DNA from: Sciurus carolinensis
Taxonomy: Eukaryota > Chordata > Mammalia > Rodentia > Sciuridae
DNA: 64,000 bases
Direction of reading: 5' to 3'
Assembly: GCF_902686445.1 (NCBI RefSeq)
Contig: NC_062222.1
Span: 43,957,792-44,021,791 of the forward strand
Position 1 is the stretch's first letter, and every line of letters starts with the position of its first letter. The notes below the pieces were generated by a model. It had not been told where the DNA came from. It saw only the letters and a list, made by a program, of their open reading frames with translations, and did no database searches. Made by a program: the position numbers and the translations under genes. Positions 20,888 through 30,699 of the stretch are shown one piece after another.

Positions 20888-20964
20888 GTGGTGCTGGGGA
20901 TCAAACTCAGGGACTTGTGCTTGCAAAGCAAGCACTCTACCGGCTGAGCTATCTCCCCAGCCCC
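20808..20964 (-). mobile_element. ID SINE, antisense, with expanded (CTTT)n tail
   Basis: The ID body at 20888-20964 is near consensus (GTGCTGGGGATCAAACTCAGG, CTATCTCCCCAGCCCC). Its tail has expanded to CTTT units (AAAG on the element strand). Perfect TSD TAAAATTGGCTTTCTT at 20792-20807 and 20965-20980. Confidence 0.9.
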
Positions 20965-20980
20965 TAAAATTGGCTTTCTT

Positions 20981-21537
20981 ATAGCAGAATTTAAATATTA
21001 AAGACTCTATGGTTCCAATTGGTAACATAGAATAAGTGGGTCAGCTTTATAAGGATTTGCAAAGAAATAAGTAGCAAGAAGATTTAAAGAAATCAGATAC
21101 TAAAATATGATTTGCTGTGTCTAGTAGAATATCTTTTTAAAGTTCTAAACCAAAAGTCTTTATCTGAAATATATTCCTAGACTTTCCCTGAAGAGAGAGC
21201 TATGATAAAGTTGAAACCTTTTGCAAAACAAGTTCAAATTCAGCAAGAAAAAAAAAAAAGAAAGAAAGAAACGAACATTCGGTTTTCCAAGAAAGTCTCA
21301 ATTAACAATCTACCTATCATTTAGGTAGATTTACCTATCACTGGGGGAAAAAAAATTACTAATTGGTATGATTTCTTTCCCAAAGAAAGCACCCAGTGTC
21401 TAGTTCTACAATCGTGTATACCAATAGCACCGGAGCCACTGTGGCTTGGCAGGGGACATTTGTGATATGGGTGGTTTCTAGGTTTATTCACCCCAGATAT
21501 CAGGCTTTATTTTACCTTTTTGGAGTTTATATAAGAA
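20981..21537. other. Unassigned non-coding DNA
   Basis: No recognised element except a short local repeat of ACCTATCATT(T/A) near 21311-21341. Confidence 0.35.
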
Positions 21538-21539
21538 AA

Positions 21540-21722
21540 AGTCACTACTCTCGGGAGGTTGAGGCAGGAGGGTGGCAAATTCAAAGCCAGCTTCAGGAAC
21601 AGTGAGGCGCTAAGCAACTCAGTCTCTAAATAAAATAGAAAATAGGGCTGGAGATGTGGCTCAGTGGCTCAGTGCCCCTGAGTTCAATCCCTGGTACAAC
21701 CACACACACACACACACACACA
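21540..21722 (+). mobile_element. B1-dID dimeric SINE with (CA)n tail
   Basis: The 5' start is missing (begins at CACTACTCTCGGGAGGTTGAGG). Linker AAATAAAATAGAAAATAGGGCTGG, ID half and a CA tail at 21701-21721. AAAGTCACTACT at about 21538-21549 and 21723-21734 is the TSD. Confidence 0.85.
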
Positions 21723-21812
21723 AAGTCACTACTGCCTCAACAACCAAGGATCACAGGAAAAAAGGTGTTCGTAATCCAAACTGAATAAAAACAGGCTAAG
21801 AATTTTTAAAAA

Positions 21813-21917
21813 TCAGGCATGATATTGCAGTATCTACAGTCCAGGTAGTCGGGAGGCTGAGGCAGGAAGATCAGTCTCCGCAACATAGCAAGACCCCATC
21901 TCAAAAAAGAAAAAAAT
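21813..21917 (+). mobile_element. B1 SINE monomer
   Basis: CAGGCATGATATTGCAGTATC, GGGAGGCTGAGGCAGGAAG and AACATAGCAAGACCCCATC with an A-rich tail. No ID half. Confidence 0.75.
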
Positions 21918-21919
21918 CC

Positions 21920-22475
21920 AAAAGAGAGAGCTGAAGAAGCACAGGAGAGTGTGCAGTAAGAAAGGATAAACTTGCTACAAACCATCCATATGTACAAACT
22001 CTTGCATCATTCACATCCAAAACCTACAGAACTTTCCAGATTTATTTCTCCCTAGAGCAAGCAGCTCTTTCACCAAAGATACTTAGAAGTCATTTGCTAT
22101 ACGACAATTTATTATAAATTTAAGACTCACTCTCTTTCCATACTCTTCTGGTTATTCTCCTCTTGTTTTATTTTATTAGTCTCATAGTCAAACTCAGTAA
22201 ACATTTTTCAATTCAACCACATTATCTGCATTGTCTACTCTATCTATGTGCCGTTCCAATTGCCCTTCAGGGGTGCTATACTTTTCCGTATAACCACATA
22301 AAATGTGGTCTGTCATAAGAATTAGTTTCTGGAATATTTTCAGGGAGAATCAAATAAAATCCAATCAAATATGTCCTAGAAGGAAAATAAGATATTAATT
22401 TCACATTTTTTATCCACTAATTTCATCATCCTGATAGGAGTTCATGTTTTTACTTATGAGTATGCTTTATGTGTT
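21920..22475. other. Unassigned non-coding DNA
   Basis: No recognised element. Confidence 0.35.
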
Positions 22476-22479
22476 CATA

Positions 22480-23040
22480 GGAGAATTGCTTGTCATAACA
22501 AAAGACTGGAAATAGCCCAAGTGTCCATCAGTAAGAAGCTGGTTAATATATTACTTTATTTATATAATGAGCGGATACTATACAGATAGTTTAACTGAAT
22601 TAAGTTCATGTATTTTCACTATTATATAGTATGTGGTGTGATTATACCACAATATGTTTTAAAAACATATTAACATGGGGCTGGGGATATAGCTCAGTTG
22701 GTAGAGTGCCTGCCTCTCAAGCACAAAGCCCCGGATTCAATCCCCAGCACCGCAAAAAAAAAAAAAAAAAAAAAATATTAACATAACTAGATCTCATAAA
22801 TAAGTTGAAGACAAAAATCAAATTGCCAAAATGCTAAGAGAATTCTACTATGAAAGTTAAAAATACAAGAATCAACTCTGTCTACTGTTAAGTACACACC
22901 ATATGAAGTAAAAGTACAAAGTGATGCATAGGAATGATATGGTTATTACCCAGGGATAGGAAGGAGAATGTAATTGAGAATACTAGGTTAGACCACATGA
23001 CATTACCAATGTCCAAACATTTTTATCATTTTTGACCCAC
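22480..23040 (+). mobile_element. Old L1-type 3' region, interrupted by an ID
   Basis: GAAATAGCCCAAGTGTCCATC, GCTGGTTAATATATTACTTTA and GTGTGATTATACCACAATATG, resuming after the ID with GTGATGCATAGGAATGATATGG and a TTATTACCCAGGGATAGGAAGG block. This resembles the 3' end of an ancient L1. Confidence 0.5.
22677..22774 (+). mobile_element. ID SINE
   Basis: Consensus-like ID with intact A and B boxes and about 22 A. Perfect TSD ATATTAACAT at 22667-22676 and 22775-22784. Confidence 0.95.
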
Positions 23041-23111
23041 AAAACAATAATCTCATATGATTCAACATACCATATAAACCATCTGCAATTATGTTAACAA
23101 GTTTTATTCTT

Positions 23112-23343
23112 TTTTTTTTTGTTTTTTGGTAGAGCGGAAGATAGGGTTATACTAGGATTTAACCCAAGGATGCTTTATCACTGAGCCACATCCCAGCCCC
23201 TTTTATTTTTTATTTTGAGTCAGGATTTCACTAAGCTACCTAGGGCCTCACTAACTTGCTGAGGCTGGCTTTCAACTAGCAATCCTCCTACCTCAGCCTC
23301 CAGAGTCACTAGGATTACAGGCCTGTGCCACTATACCCAGCTA
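23112..23343 (-). mobile_element. B1-dID dimeric SINE, antisense
   Basis: Poly-T, inverted ID (GGATTTAACCCAAGGATGC), linker and inverted B1 ending CCACTATACCCAGCT. TSD A(A/G)GTTTTATTCTT on both sides. Confidence 0.9.
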
Positions 23344-23519
23344 CTAGGTTTTATTCTTAAACCGAGAGATTTGTATACATGTATTCACATGAACGCATGA
23401 GGATTCATCAACTATTTAGCTCTTTGACCCTAGACAAGTTATTCGACCTAGTTTTTTTACCTGAAAAAATGGGAGCAATAATATATATCCCACACAGGCA
23501 CAGTGACGATTTTAAAAGT

Positions 23520-23757
23520 TAATATGAACCCAGGGCCACTTTACCACTGGGCTACATCACTAATCTTTTTTTTTTTTTTTTTTTTGGTGATGCTGGGGAT
23601 TGAACCCAGGGCCTTGTGCTTGCAAGGATTAATCTTTTTAATTTCTTTTTTTTTTTTTTTGAGACAAGATCTTGCTAAATTGCTGAGATTGGCCTTGAAT
23701 TTGTGATTCTTCTGCCTTACCTGCTCTAGTCACTGGGAATATAGGCCTGGCATTTTT
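23520..23757 (-). mobile_element. B1-dID SINE, antisense, interrupted by an ID
   Basis: The inverted ID half (GAACCCAGGGCCACTTTACC) and the inverted B1 half (GAGACAAGATCTTGCTAAATTG) are separated at the linker by a truncated ID. Confidence 0.75.
23571..23626 (-). mobile_element. 5'-truncated ID SINE, antisense, nested
   Basis: Only the 3' half of ID (element strand from CTTGCAAGCACAAGGCCC to the tail) is present. The flanking (A/C)TAATCTTTT repeat is the TSD. Confidence 0.8.
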
Positions 23758-23822
23758 TTCTTTTTTGCATTTTTTTTTTTTTTTTTTTTTTTTTTTGGCA
23801 ATTTTTTTACATCGGGATCCAA

Positions 23823-23925
23823 GGCTGGGGGTGTAGCTCAGTGGTACAGTACTTGCCTAGCATATGTGAAGTACTGAGTATTTATTCCCAGCACTACCAA
23901 AAAAAAAAGAAAAAAAACAGAATCC
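23823..23925 (+). mobile_element. ID SINE
   Basis: GGCTGGGGGTGTAGCTCAGTGG and TTATTCCCAGCACTACC with an A-rich tail. Diverged. A poly-T run of about 32 lies just upstream (23768-23799). Confidence 0.8.
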
Positions 23926-24123
23926 AGATAGAATCATGCTTTATTTTACAATTGCTCAACAACCATTTTCCTAGTAATCATTAAAACAACTTTTACAATT
24001 AACATTAAAATGATAAAGAATCGGTCCATTTTTTGGTTTTTGGACAGTTTGGGCTTTGTTTGAGTTTTGTGGGGGAGGGGTGGGTTTTTTTTTTTTAATG
24101 AAACAAGACATAAACACTATTGG

Positions 24124-24750
24124 TGGAACTGGGTGTGGTGGCACACACTTGTAATCCCAGTGTCTCAGGAGACTGATTAGAGGATTCCAAGTTCAAAGAT
24201 ATCCTCAGCAAGTATTTTAGTCAGTTATTTCACTGCTATGACTAAAGGATCTGACCAGAACAATTGTAGAAAAGGAAGTTTATTTGAGGGCTCATGTTTT
24301 CAGAGGTCTTAGTCCATACAAGACTGGCTCCACTCCTCAGGGCTGGAAGTGAGGCAGAACATCATGGCTGAAGAGTATGGCAGAGGGAAGCAGCTCACAT
24401 GATGATCAGCAAAGCAGAGAGAGCCTCCACTGTCCAGATACAAAATATATACCCCATAGCCATGACCCTAATGAAGCACTTCCTCCAGCCACACCCCACC
24501 TACCTCCAGTTACCACTCAGTTAATCCCATCAAGGATTAATTCACTGATTAGGATAATGCTATGACCCAATCATTTCTCCTCCAAACCTTCTTGCATTGT
24601 CTCACATGTGACCTTTTGGAGGATATCTGATGTCCAAACCATAACAGCAAGTTAATGAGATCCTACTTCAAAATTTTAAAATAAGATAAATATAGAGTGA
24701 CTGGTGATATAGCTCATTGGTAAAATTTCCCTAGAACCCAAAAGGAAAAA
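24124..24750 (+). mobile_element. B1-dID SINE split by an LTR
   Basis: The B1 half runs to CAAAGATATCCTCAGCAAG at 24212 and resumes with GTTAATGAGATCC after 24646. The ID half follows at about 24693. The intervening LTR carries a 5-bp TSD. Confidence 0.9.
24213..24646 (-). mobile_element. Solo LTR, squirrel MaLR-like, copy 2
   Basis: 434 bp. The element strand starts TGTTATGGTTTGGAC and ends CTGACTAAAATA. TSD GCAAG at 24208-24212 and 24647-24651, the 5-bp size expected for ERVL/MaLR. It is nearly co-linear with copy 1 at 16963-17398. The end is worn away from the usual terminal CA. No internal region. Confidence 0.85.
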
Positions 24751-24792
24751 GAAAAAAATTAATAAATTAATTAAATAAAACACTCTTAGTGG

Positions 24793-24862
24793 CCTGGAGA
24801 TGTAGGTCAGTGGTAGAGAAATTGCCTAACATGCACAATCCCCAACACTGAAGGAGAATTTT
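24793..24862 (+). mobile_element. Short diverged ID SINE
   Basis: GGCCTGGAGATGTAGGTCAGTGG then ACAATCCCCAACACTG; an internal deletion removes most of the B-box region. Confidence 0.65.
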
Positions 24863-24869
24863 TGAAAAA

Positions 24870-25696
24870 ACACTATTAGTTACCACTATAGGCATAAGGG
24901 GAAGTCAGGATGGCAAGATTTTTACTTTTCAATTTTTACTCTTTGGTGTTTACCTTATTACCATTTGCACATATTACATATGCTAATATAGAAATAAACA
25001 GATTAATATAAAAATAAAGGAACAAACCAAATTTACCAATGCAATCTTTTGTGGCATTACTATCAAATGGCATTTTTAAAAAAAGAAATACTATCGAAAA
25101 CTAAAAAATTAAACTCACGTCCACTAAATTATAGCAGTTTTACAATTACATATTATTATTTCTTATGAATTATTACTCTGTGAACTATATTTTAATACAA
25201 TGATTGCGCTACATACAGTTAGCTATAGTACAGCTACCTCAATATGTAGATTCCTTTGGAATTCACTTGTTTCTTTCATAATTATAATTCTTTTCTTCCT
25301 AAACTATTGTGCCTCTGTGAATTAGACTCCCAGCCTTGGGTCTAAATTGAAATGAGTCTCCTTGGTGCACCAGCAAGAGAATTTTGAAATCTTTAGTCTG
25401 GAATATTGTAGTTTAGCAAAACTTAATGGCATTGTCCTTGACGGGATGCACAAGCAAATTCATTTCCTGTCAGCCTCACGGAAACTAATGAGCTTTCCAA
25501 CTGCAGTTTTCACTGAGGGCCATGCAGAGGGGGCTCTGAGAGCACGATGCCATCTTCTGGCAGAGTTCCTGGGAGAAAAAACCCGTGAAAGATGCCTTGC
25601 AATAAACCCCTGGCTCTGGGAAAACAGAATGTCAGACTCTACCATATTTTTTTAATTTTCCTCCTACTTGAGGAATATGTTCAGGTGAAGGTCAGA
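24870..25696. other. Unassigned DNA, possibly single-copy
   Basis: The block at about 25345-25655 is more G+C balanced than its surroundings and lacks repeat signatures. It carries a 97-residue plus-strand open frame and an overlapping minus-strand frame, neither of which I recognise. I cannot tell a constrained element from plain unique DNA. Confidence 0.35.
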
Positions 25697-25707
25697 GGAA
25701 GTATAAG

Positions 25708-25821
25708 TGTTTTTTGTTTGTTTGTTTTCTTTTCTTTTCTTTTTTGGGTGCTGGGGATCGAACCCAGGGCCTTGTGCTTGCAAGGCAAGCACTCTACCGA
25801 CTGAGCTATCTCCCCAGCCCC
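25708..25821 (-). mobile_element. ID SINE, antisense
   Basis: GGGTGCTGGGGATCGAACCC and GAGCTATCTCCCCAGCCCC. Perfect TSD GGAAGTATAAG at 25697-25707 and 25822-25832. Confidence 0.95.
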
Positions 25822-25832
25822 GGAAGTATAAG

Positions 25833-27125
25833 ATTGATAAAATAACAGTGAAAAGGTCTGAAATTAAAATATAAATGTCTAACATAAGGCAGTTAGAATA
25901 TTCCATACTCCAAGAATTTGGAGAAAATGCTAAATCCAATAGTAATAACCTGAGGATTGCTCTCAGACAGTGATACAATTGAGATGATTATGTAAGAAAA
26001 TGAAAGAAAATGAAAACTCTCCAGACTATTATACTTGGCTGTCAATAAGAATAGGTCTCTGATTTTTTAAAAAGCAGAATTATCCCCAAAATTATTTATT
26101 CCACATTTATGTCAAAAGCTGTACATATCTATAGAGAATATACCAGGATCTTTCCAAGAGTGTAGCTCCACGGGCCTTGAAAACAGTTTTGCTAAGTGAG
26201 GACTGCAGATCACCCACGCTGAATGATGATATAGTGAACTTGCACAGGGGCTGACTTCAATTTCTAACCACTTTGGTACAAATTAGATTTCCCTAGAGGT
26301 TCAAATTGCTGTAAAGAACAGGTAATTTAAGCCTACTTGGCAGGTCAGAAATCAGTGGTAACTACTGGGGCTGCCAGTAGTGGTGGTGTTGAGAAGCAAG
26401 AAGTTATTATACATTCAATTTCCTCCATGCCAAAAATTAACTGAACAAACGCCGTTCCAGGCAATGTTGTGCTGCGTGGTTATCTGACTGCCACTCCAGC
26501 ATCAAGTCACTCCCCTTCCCCACCAGACAAAACCAAGAATAATCTAGCTAAAGATGCTCTTGCAGGCTGGTGTCCTTTCTCAAAAACTGGTTCCACAAAG
26601 TTATTCCAAGAGACAAGTGAGGCACCCATAAATACCTACCTACTCCAGAGGAAATCGACATGACAAACCCTGGAAGAAGAGGGACAGTTTGTTCTATTTC
26701 AGTCTCCCAATACCTTAGCATACATGAATCTTGTGTCCTCTGCAAACATCTGTTCACATTACAGTTAACTGGATGGCATATTTCAGGATTTGGATTTAGC
26801 CAGTCCCTGCAGTAGCTGGGTGCTAACAAAATTTAAATAATGTATATTCGTAGTGCACTTAATGTATATTGATAGGATAATGTATATTTGTGCTTTCCTT
26901 TTGAAAGCACTTTCATTATATGCTTTGCTGATTTCTTTCTTTCCACAAGCTTGAGAGGGATCTAGAAGAGTTATCCTGACTTACAAAAGTTATCCTGACT
27001 GGCCAAAATTATTGGGAACTTTCCTGAAGATACCAAGATGGCAGCAAATATGAGCCTCAAGCTGTGGAATATCACATCTCGTGAGTTTTTCCCCATTCCA
27101 TGTGTGTATTATCAAATTCCAGCAA
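25833..27125. other. Unassigned, SINE-free non-coding DNA
   Basis: The first of the longer stretches here without a SINE. ATAATGTATATT-type sequence recurs near 26839-26890 and TTATCCTGACT recurs at about 26970 and 26990. No exon is recognised. The 93-residue minus-strand open frame at 26548-26829 has no family resemblance. Confidence 0.4.
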
Positions 27126-27127
27126 TG

Positions 27128-27205
27128 TGGACTGGAGATGTAGCTCAGCCATCAAGTACTTATCTTATTCCCAGCACCTTAACAAATAAACAAACAAACA
27201 ATTCA
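27128..27205 (+). mobile_element. Internally deleted ID SINE
   Basis: GGACTGGAGATGTAGCTCAGCC then TTATTCCCAGCACC and a (CAAA)n tail. The middle is missing. Confidence 0.7.
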
Positions 27206-27226
27206 ACCAATAGAAAAGAGAAGAGT

Positions 27227-27357
27227 TACTTAGTCCTTCAATAACACAAGCTAGGTACTGCTGACTCTCTCCATGTGTAAATAATGTGGGACAGCTAACA
27301 GATAATGGAAATCATAATAAATGTTTTGTTATCACTCTGGTAAGTGATATGTCAAAA

Positions 27358-27389
<32 letters not shown>
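27227..27389 (+). pseudogene. 5'-truncated poly(A) retrocopy of an unknown RNA
   Basis: A 133-base non-SINE sequence followed by about 30 A, with a perfect 15-bp TSD AGAAAAGAGAAGAGT at 27212-27226 and 27390-27404. AATAAA lies at 27316-27321, about 38 bases before the tail, as in an mRNA 3' end. I do not recognise the source transcript. It is either an mRNA 3'-UTR retrocopy or a poly(A) insertion from an unfamiliar retroelement. Confidence 0.75.
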
Positions 27390-27392
<3 letters not shown>

Positions 27393-27404
27393 AAAGAGAA
27401 GAGT

Positions 27405-27604
27405 CAGTAATAGCCAATCTGAATTGCTCTTCGAGGTCTCAGTGCCATCAACAGGACTTTTCTCCTGTTTGTGACTAATGACATTGAGGACAAACTATGG
27501 CACGTGGCATATTGAATATTATAAGACGAAGAAATCTGAGACGTGACATGCAGAAAGGACATTCTGACCTTCCCCTGAAGCAGGTTCATAAAGTTCTCCT
27601 ATAA
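27405..27604. other. Unassigned non-coding DNA
   Basis: No recognised element. Confidence 0.3.
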
Positions 27605-27611
27605 GAGATGC

Positions 27612-27777
27612 AGCCTTTTTTTTTCTCTTTTTGGGTACTGGAGATTGAACCCAGGGGTGCTTAACCACTAAGTCACATCCCCAACCCTCTATTGATTTTG
27701 AGACAGGGTCTTTCTAAATTGGGCCTTGCCTAATTGCTGAGGCTGGGATTATAGGCATGCACCACTGCACCCAGCAT
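27612..27777 (-). mobile_element. B1-dID SINE, antisense, internally deleted
   Basis: Inverted ID (GAGATTGAACCCAGGGGTGC), linker and a B1 half lacking its middle. TSD GAGATGC at 27605-27611 and 27778-27784. Confidence 0.9.
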
Positions 27778-27839
27778 GAGATGCTTCTTTATGCCCAAGG
27801 ATCTTCCTTATCTCTGAAGACACCGTCCTTCCCCCAGTT

Positions 27840-28098
27840 TATGGCCATTATCTTATACTACTTTTGTTCTATCATACTTCTTCATGACTTTCCACTCTTC
27901 ATCAAACCTAGCATAAAAACACTCAGGTTTAATCACTTCTTCAGGACTTCATTCCATTAGGAAGGTTCCCATGTTGTGCAAAACCTATGTTAAATAAATT
28001 TGTATATTTTTCTCTTGCTAATCTGTCTTTTGTTACAAGGGTCCTGGCCAAGAAATCAGAAGGTGAAGGGAAAAGGATATTTGCATTCCCTTCTGAGC
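27840..28098 (+). mobile_element. Old LTR, family X copy C (partial)
   Basis: CTTCATCAAACCTAGCATAAAA, CAAAACCTATGTTAAATAAATTTG, CTTGCTAATCTGTCTTTTGTTAC and GGGTCCTGGCCAAGAAATC match, in order, copy D and the inverses of A and B. The AATAAA in this block is the presumed LTR polyadenylation signal. The 5' boundary was not found. Confidence 0.65.
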
Positions 28099-28267
28099 TG
28101 CCTGCACTGCCACTTCTTCCTGGCAGAATCTCCTGTTTTTCCTACCCAAGGTCAAATTTTGGAGGTCTTTGTCTACTGTGCTAAAGTGGTTAGACTGTAT
28201 TTTGTAAAAAAGGAGCTTTCAAAATGCAGTCACCAGACCATCAGCATCAGCATCATGCTTGGAAAAA

Positions 28268-28505
28268 AAAATTTTTTTTTTTGGTAGTGGGGTTTGAACC
28301 CAGGAGTGCTCTACCACTGAGCTACATCATTCCCTACATCCCTGTCAGTTTTTATTTTTATTTTATTTTTTTTATTTTGACAAAGGGTCCCACTAATTTG
28401 CCTAGGGTCAAACCAAGTTGCCAAGGCTGGCCTGAAATTTATGATCCCCGTGCCTCAGTCCTCCCAAGTCACTGAGATTATAGGCATGTGCCACTGTTGC
28501 CTGGC
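28268..28505 (-). mobile_element. B1-dID dimeric SINE, antisense
   Basis: Poly-T, GGGGTTTGAACCCAGGAGTGC, a long T/A linker and an inverted B1 ending GTGCCACTGTTGCCTGGC. Confidence 0.85.
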
Positions 28506-28819
28506 TTGGTCCCACTCTTAACCCACTAAATCAGAAAATTGTTTTAACAGGGTGATTCTAGTGCATAATTTTGATAACTATGACTAAAAGGTAGTAGTAG
28601 TGGTTTAAATTAAAGAAATGATGTATCAGATCTGTGTTTCAGAGATAGTTCAAATGATATAAACTGAATCCAGGAGAACAAAAGGAAATCAACATTTTTG
28701 CTGTATCTATTTAATATTGAGTACCAGGCACATTGTGGCTATTTATGTCCTGCTTTGACAGAAAACCAATAAGTTAGTCTCTGCCCAGACCCCAAAGAGC
28801 CTTCAGTACAGTTCCCTCC
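28506..28819. other. Unassigned non-coding DNA
   Basis: No recognised element. Confidence 0.35.
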
Positions 28820-28834
28820 AATAAGTTCCTCTCA

Positions 28835-28976
28835 TATATGAATATACAACCAGTGAAACTCCCCATCATGTACAACTGCAAGAATGGGATCCTAATTGGA
28901 ATGAGTTACACTCCATTATGTATAACATGTCCAAATACACTCTACTGTCATGTATACCTGAAAAGAACAATTAAAA
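28835..28976 (+). mobile_element. Squirrel L1 3' end, very short
   Basis: 142 bp of L1 3' UTR (CATCATGTACAACTGCAAGAATG, CACTCTACTGTCATGTATACC) with a short A-rich end. Near-perfect 15-bp TSD AATAAGTTCC(T/C)CTCA at 28820-28834 and 28977-28991. This 3' end type differs from those at 7.5/38 kb and 11/59 kb. Confidence 0.85.
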
Positions 28977-28991
28977 AATAAGTTCCCCTCA

Positions 28992-29834
28992 AATCACCCA
29001 ACCTCACCCTCTTCTAGGCCAGAATCCTGATGATTCTGTCCTGTCCTCTCTCGGAGACCACAATGACATTCATTTCCTGTGACCAAGGCCATAGACAAAA
29101 TACTCTGGTGCTGAATGAGGACTTGTTCATTCCCACTCTGATGGTCCGAAAGCCTGTCTCACAACATCAAGATGGAAATATGCCAATATCCCACCCAGCA
29201 TCTTGTTCAAAAGAGGCCTCCTGTAGATTTTCTTTTAGAAATTTATGTAGGTGTTAGAAGCTGCTGTTCTTACAGGAAATGTGAAGATATAAGGCTCTCC
29301 CAGGCATCAACGGAGGTTTTCACAAGAGAAGATACTACAGAGAATGCCATCCCAACCAAGGTCAGTTTCAATGACCTCCAGTGGCCCCAGTGTTTCGGCC
29401 CTCCACATTCGCTCCCGATGCTGGTGACTCCACATCTCTGTTCCAAGAGAAACTGGAACCCTCCCCAGCACTGGCTACAGTGAAAACTGCTCCCCTCCCA
29501 CCTAACTAGAGTTATGGAAAATGGAGCGTGGGTCATGGGATGCTTTCGGATGCCCTGCCTACTGCTGGCTGAACAAACAGAAAACCTACAGAAGGTTCAG
29601 TCACACTACATCCACACTCGCTGGACTCCTGACAGGGGCACAGGACTGGGAGGGCTGAAACATCTCTGAAGGTGAAGGTCAGGATCACCAGAGAAGGGAG
29701 AAATCAACAGATGAGAATCTGCAGGCACCTAGAGAAACTGGTTTTGTTGTTATTTGATGTAGAATTTGATGGGAAAAGAAAAGAACATACTAGTGCAAAG
29801 ACTATTGTCTAATCCAGGAAAACTGTAGCATGCA
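28992..29834. other. Unassigned DNA, possibly single-copy
   Basis: More than 800 bases with a higher G+C content and no SINE. Overlapping open frames of 75-103 residues occur on both strands (for example 29172-29483 plus and 29270-29536 minus) with no family resemblance. It could be an old decayed repeat or unique DNA. Confidence 0.35.
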
Positions 29835-29835
29835 G

Positions 29836-30060
29836 GGCTATCCAGAGGAACAGAACCGGTAGTATATACATCCACCTATCCAGCCACACGCATGCGCACG
29901 CGCATACACAGGTTAGGAGAAATCGGTTCGAGTGATTAAGTCCCAAAATTTGCAATCGGTAAGGTAGAGACCCAGCAGAGGCAGTGGTGTAAATTCTAGT
30001 CTAAATTCAAAGACATGGGATACCAGTACTGTTCCCAGTCACTATGGCGGTTGAAAGGGT
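29836..30060 (+). mobile_element. Old mammalian repeat, family unassigned
   Basis: GGGCTATCCAGAGGAACAGAACC, GATTAAGTCCCAAAATTTGC and GGTAGAGACCCAGCAGAGGC follow the order of a common ancient mammalian repeat that starts GGGTTCTCCAGAGAAACAG. I cannot name it with certainty. Confidence 0.5.
29885..29910. repeat. 26-base alternating pyrimidine-purine tract
   Basis: Strict YR alternation with several CG steps (core ACACGCATGCGCACGCGC), a sequence type that can adopt Z-DNA under supercoiling. It is CpG-rich in an otherwise CpG-poor window. Confidence 0.85.
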
Positions 30061-30364
30061 CACATATTTCAGCAAGTTCCCCTAGGGGGCAATATTACTC
30101 CTGCTTGGGAATCACTTAGTTGGGGTCTTAGACGGTGACATTCAAAACTAAGGTTTTAAAACTGTCACTTTAAAAGACAACGGTAGGGGCAGAAAAATGT
30201 GACACCTTTCCTCACACATCGACCCCTATAGTTAAAAAAAAAAAAAAAAAAAAAAAAAACGGTTACAAGAGAAAAGCAGAACACAGGTTCACCTCCACTG
30301 GCATGAAAATTGTTTGCACATCTCGGGACTCTGTTTTTTTCTCAGCAACCCCTTTATATTTTTG

Positions 30365-30440
30365 GCTAAAATGTTGGTTCATGCACTTGCCTAGCATGCA
30401 AGAGGCCTAAGGTTCAACCCCTAGTACTGAAAAAACAAAA
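30365..30440 (+). mobile_element. Truncated ID SINE
   Basis: Begins within ID at TCATGCACTTGCCTAGCATGC and ends CAACCCCTAGTACTG plus an A tail. (A)AA(A/T)GTTGGT flanks it. Confidence 0.7.
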
Positions 30441-30467
30441 GTTGGTCCATGAGGTAAAAATTGAGTG

Positions 30468-30690
30468 AGGAGGCCAGACACTGTAATCCCAGTCACTTGG
30501 GAGGCGGAGCCAGGAGGATCACAAATTTGAGGCCAGCCTCAGCAACTGCAAGGCCCTAAGCACCTTAGTAAGACCCTGTCTCAAAATAAAAAATGAAATT
30601 AAAAAATAAAAAAGAACTGGGAATATAGTTTAATGGTAAAGTGCCTCTAGGTTCAATTCCCAGTACAAAAAAAAAAAAAAAAAAATTTTT
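30468..30690 (+). mobile_element. B1-dID dimeric SINE
   Basis: GAGGCCAGACACTGTAATCCC, linker AAAATTAAAAAATAAAAAAG, GAACTGGGAATATAG and TAGGTTCAATTCCCAGTAC with about 19 A. Confidence 0.9.
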
Positions 30691-30699
30691 TTTTTTTTG

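Noticed and set aside
20698..21028. Lys/Glu-rich proteins on the minus strand
   Set aside because: They are translations of the (CTTT)n tail and the adjoining ID body.
16963..24646. The two related LTRs as the ends of one provirus
   Set aside because: They lie 7 kb apart in the same orientation, but each sits inside a different SINE, one with its own TSD, and no gag, pol or env sequence lies between them. They are independent solo LTRs.
25362..25655. 97-residue open frame as a novel gene
   Set aside because: No family resemblance and an equally open overlapping frame on the other strand. Kept only as a possible unique block.
29172..29536. Overlapping 103- and 88-residue open frames as exons
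   Set aside because: They are open on both strands in a G+C-richer segment, with no recognisable domain or splice-site pattern.
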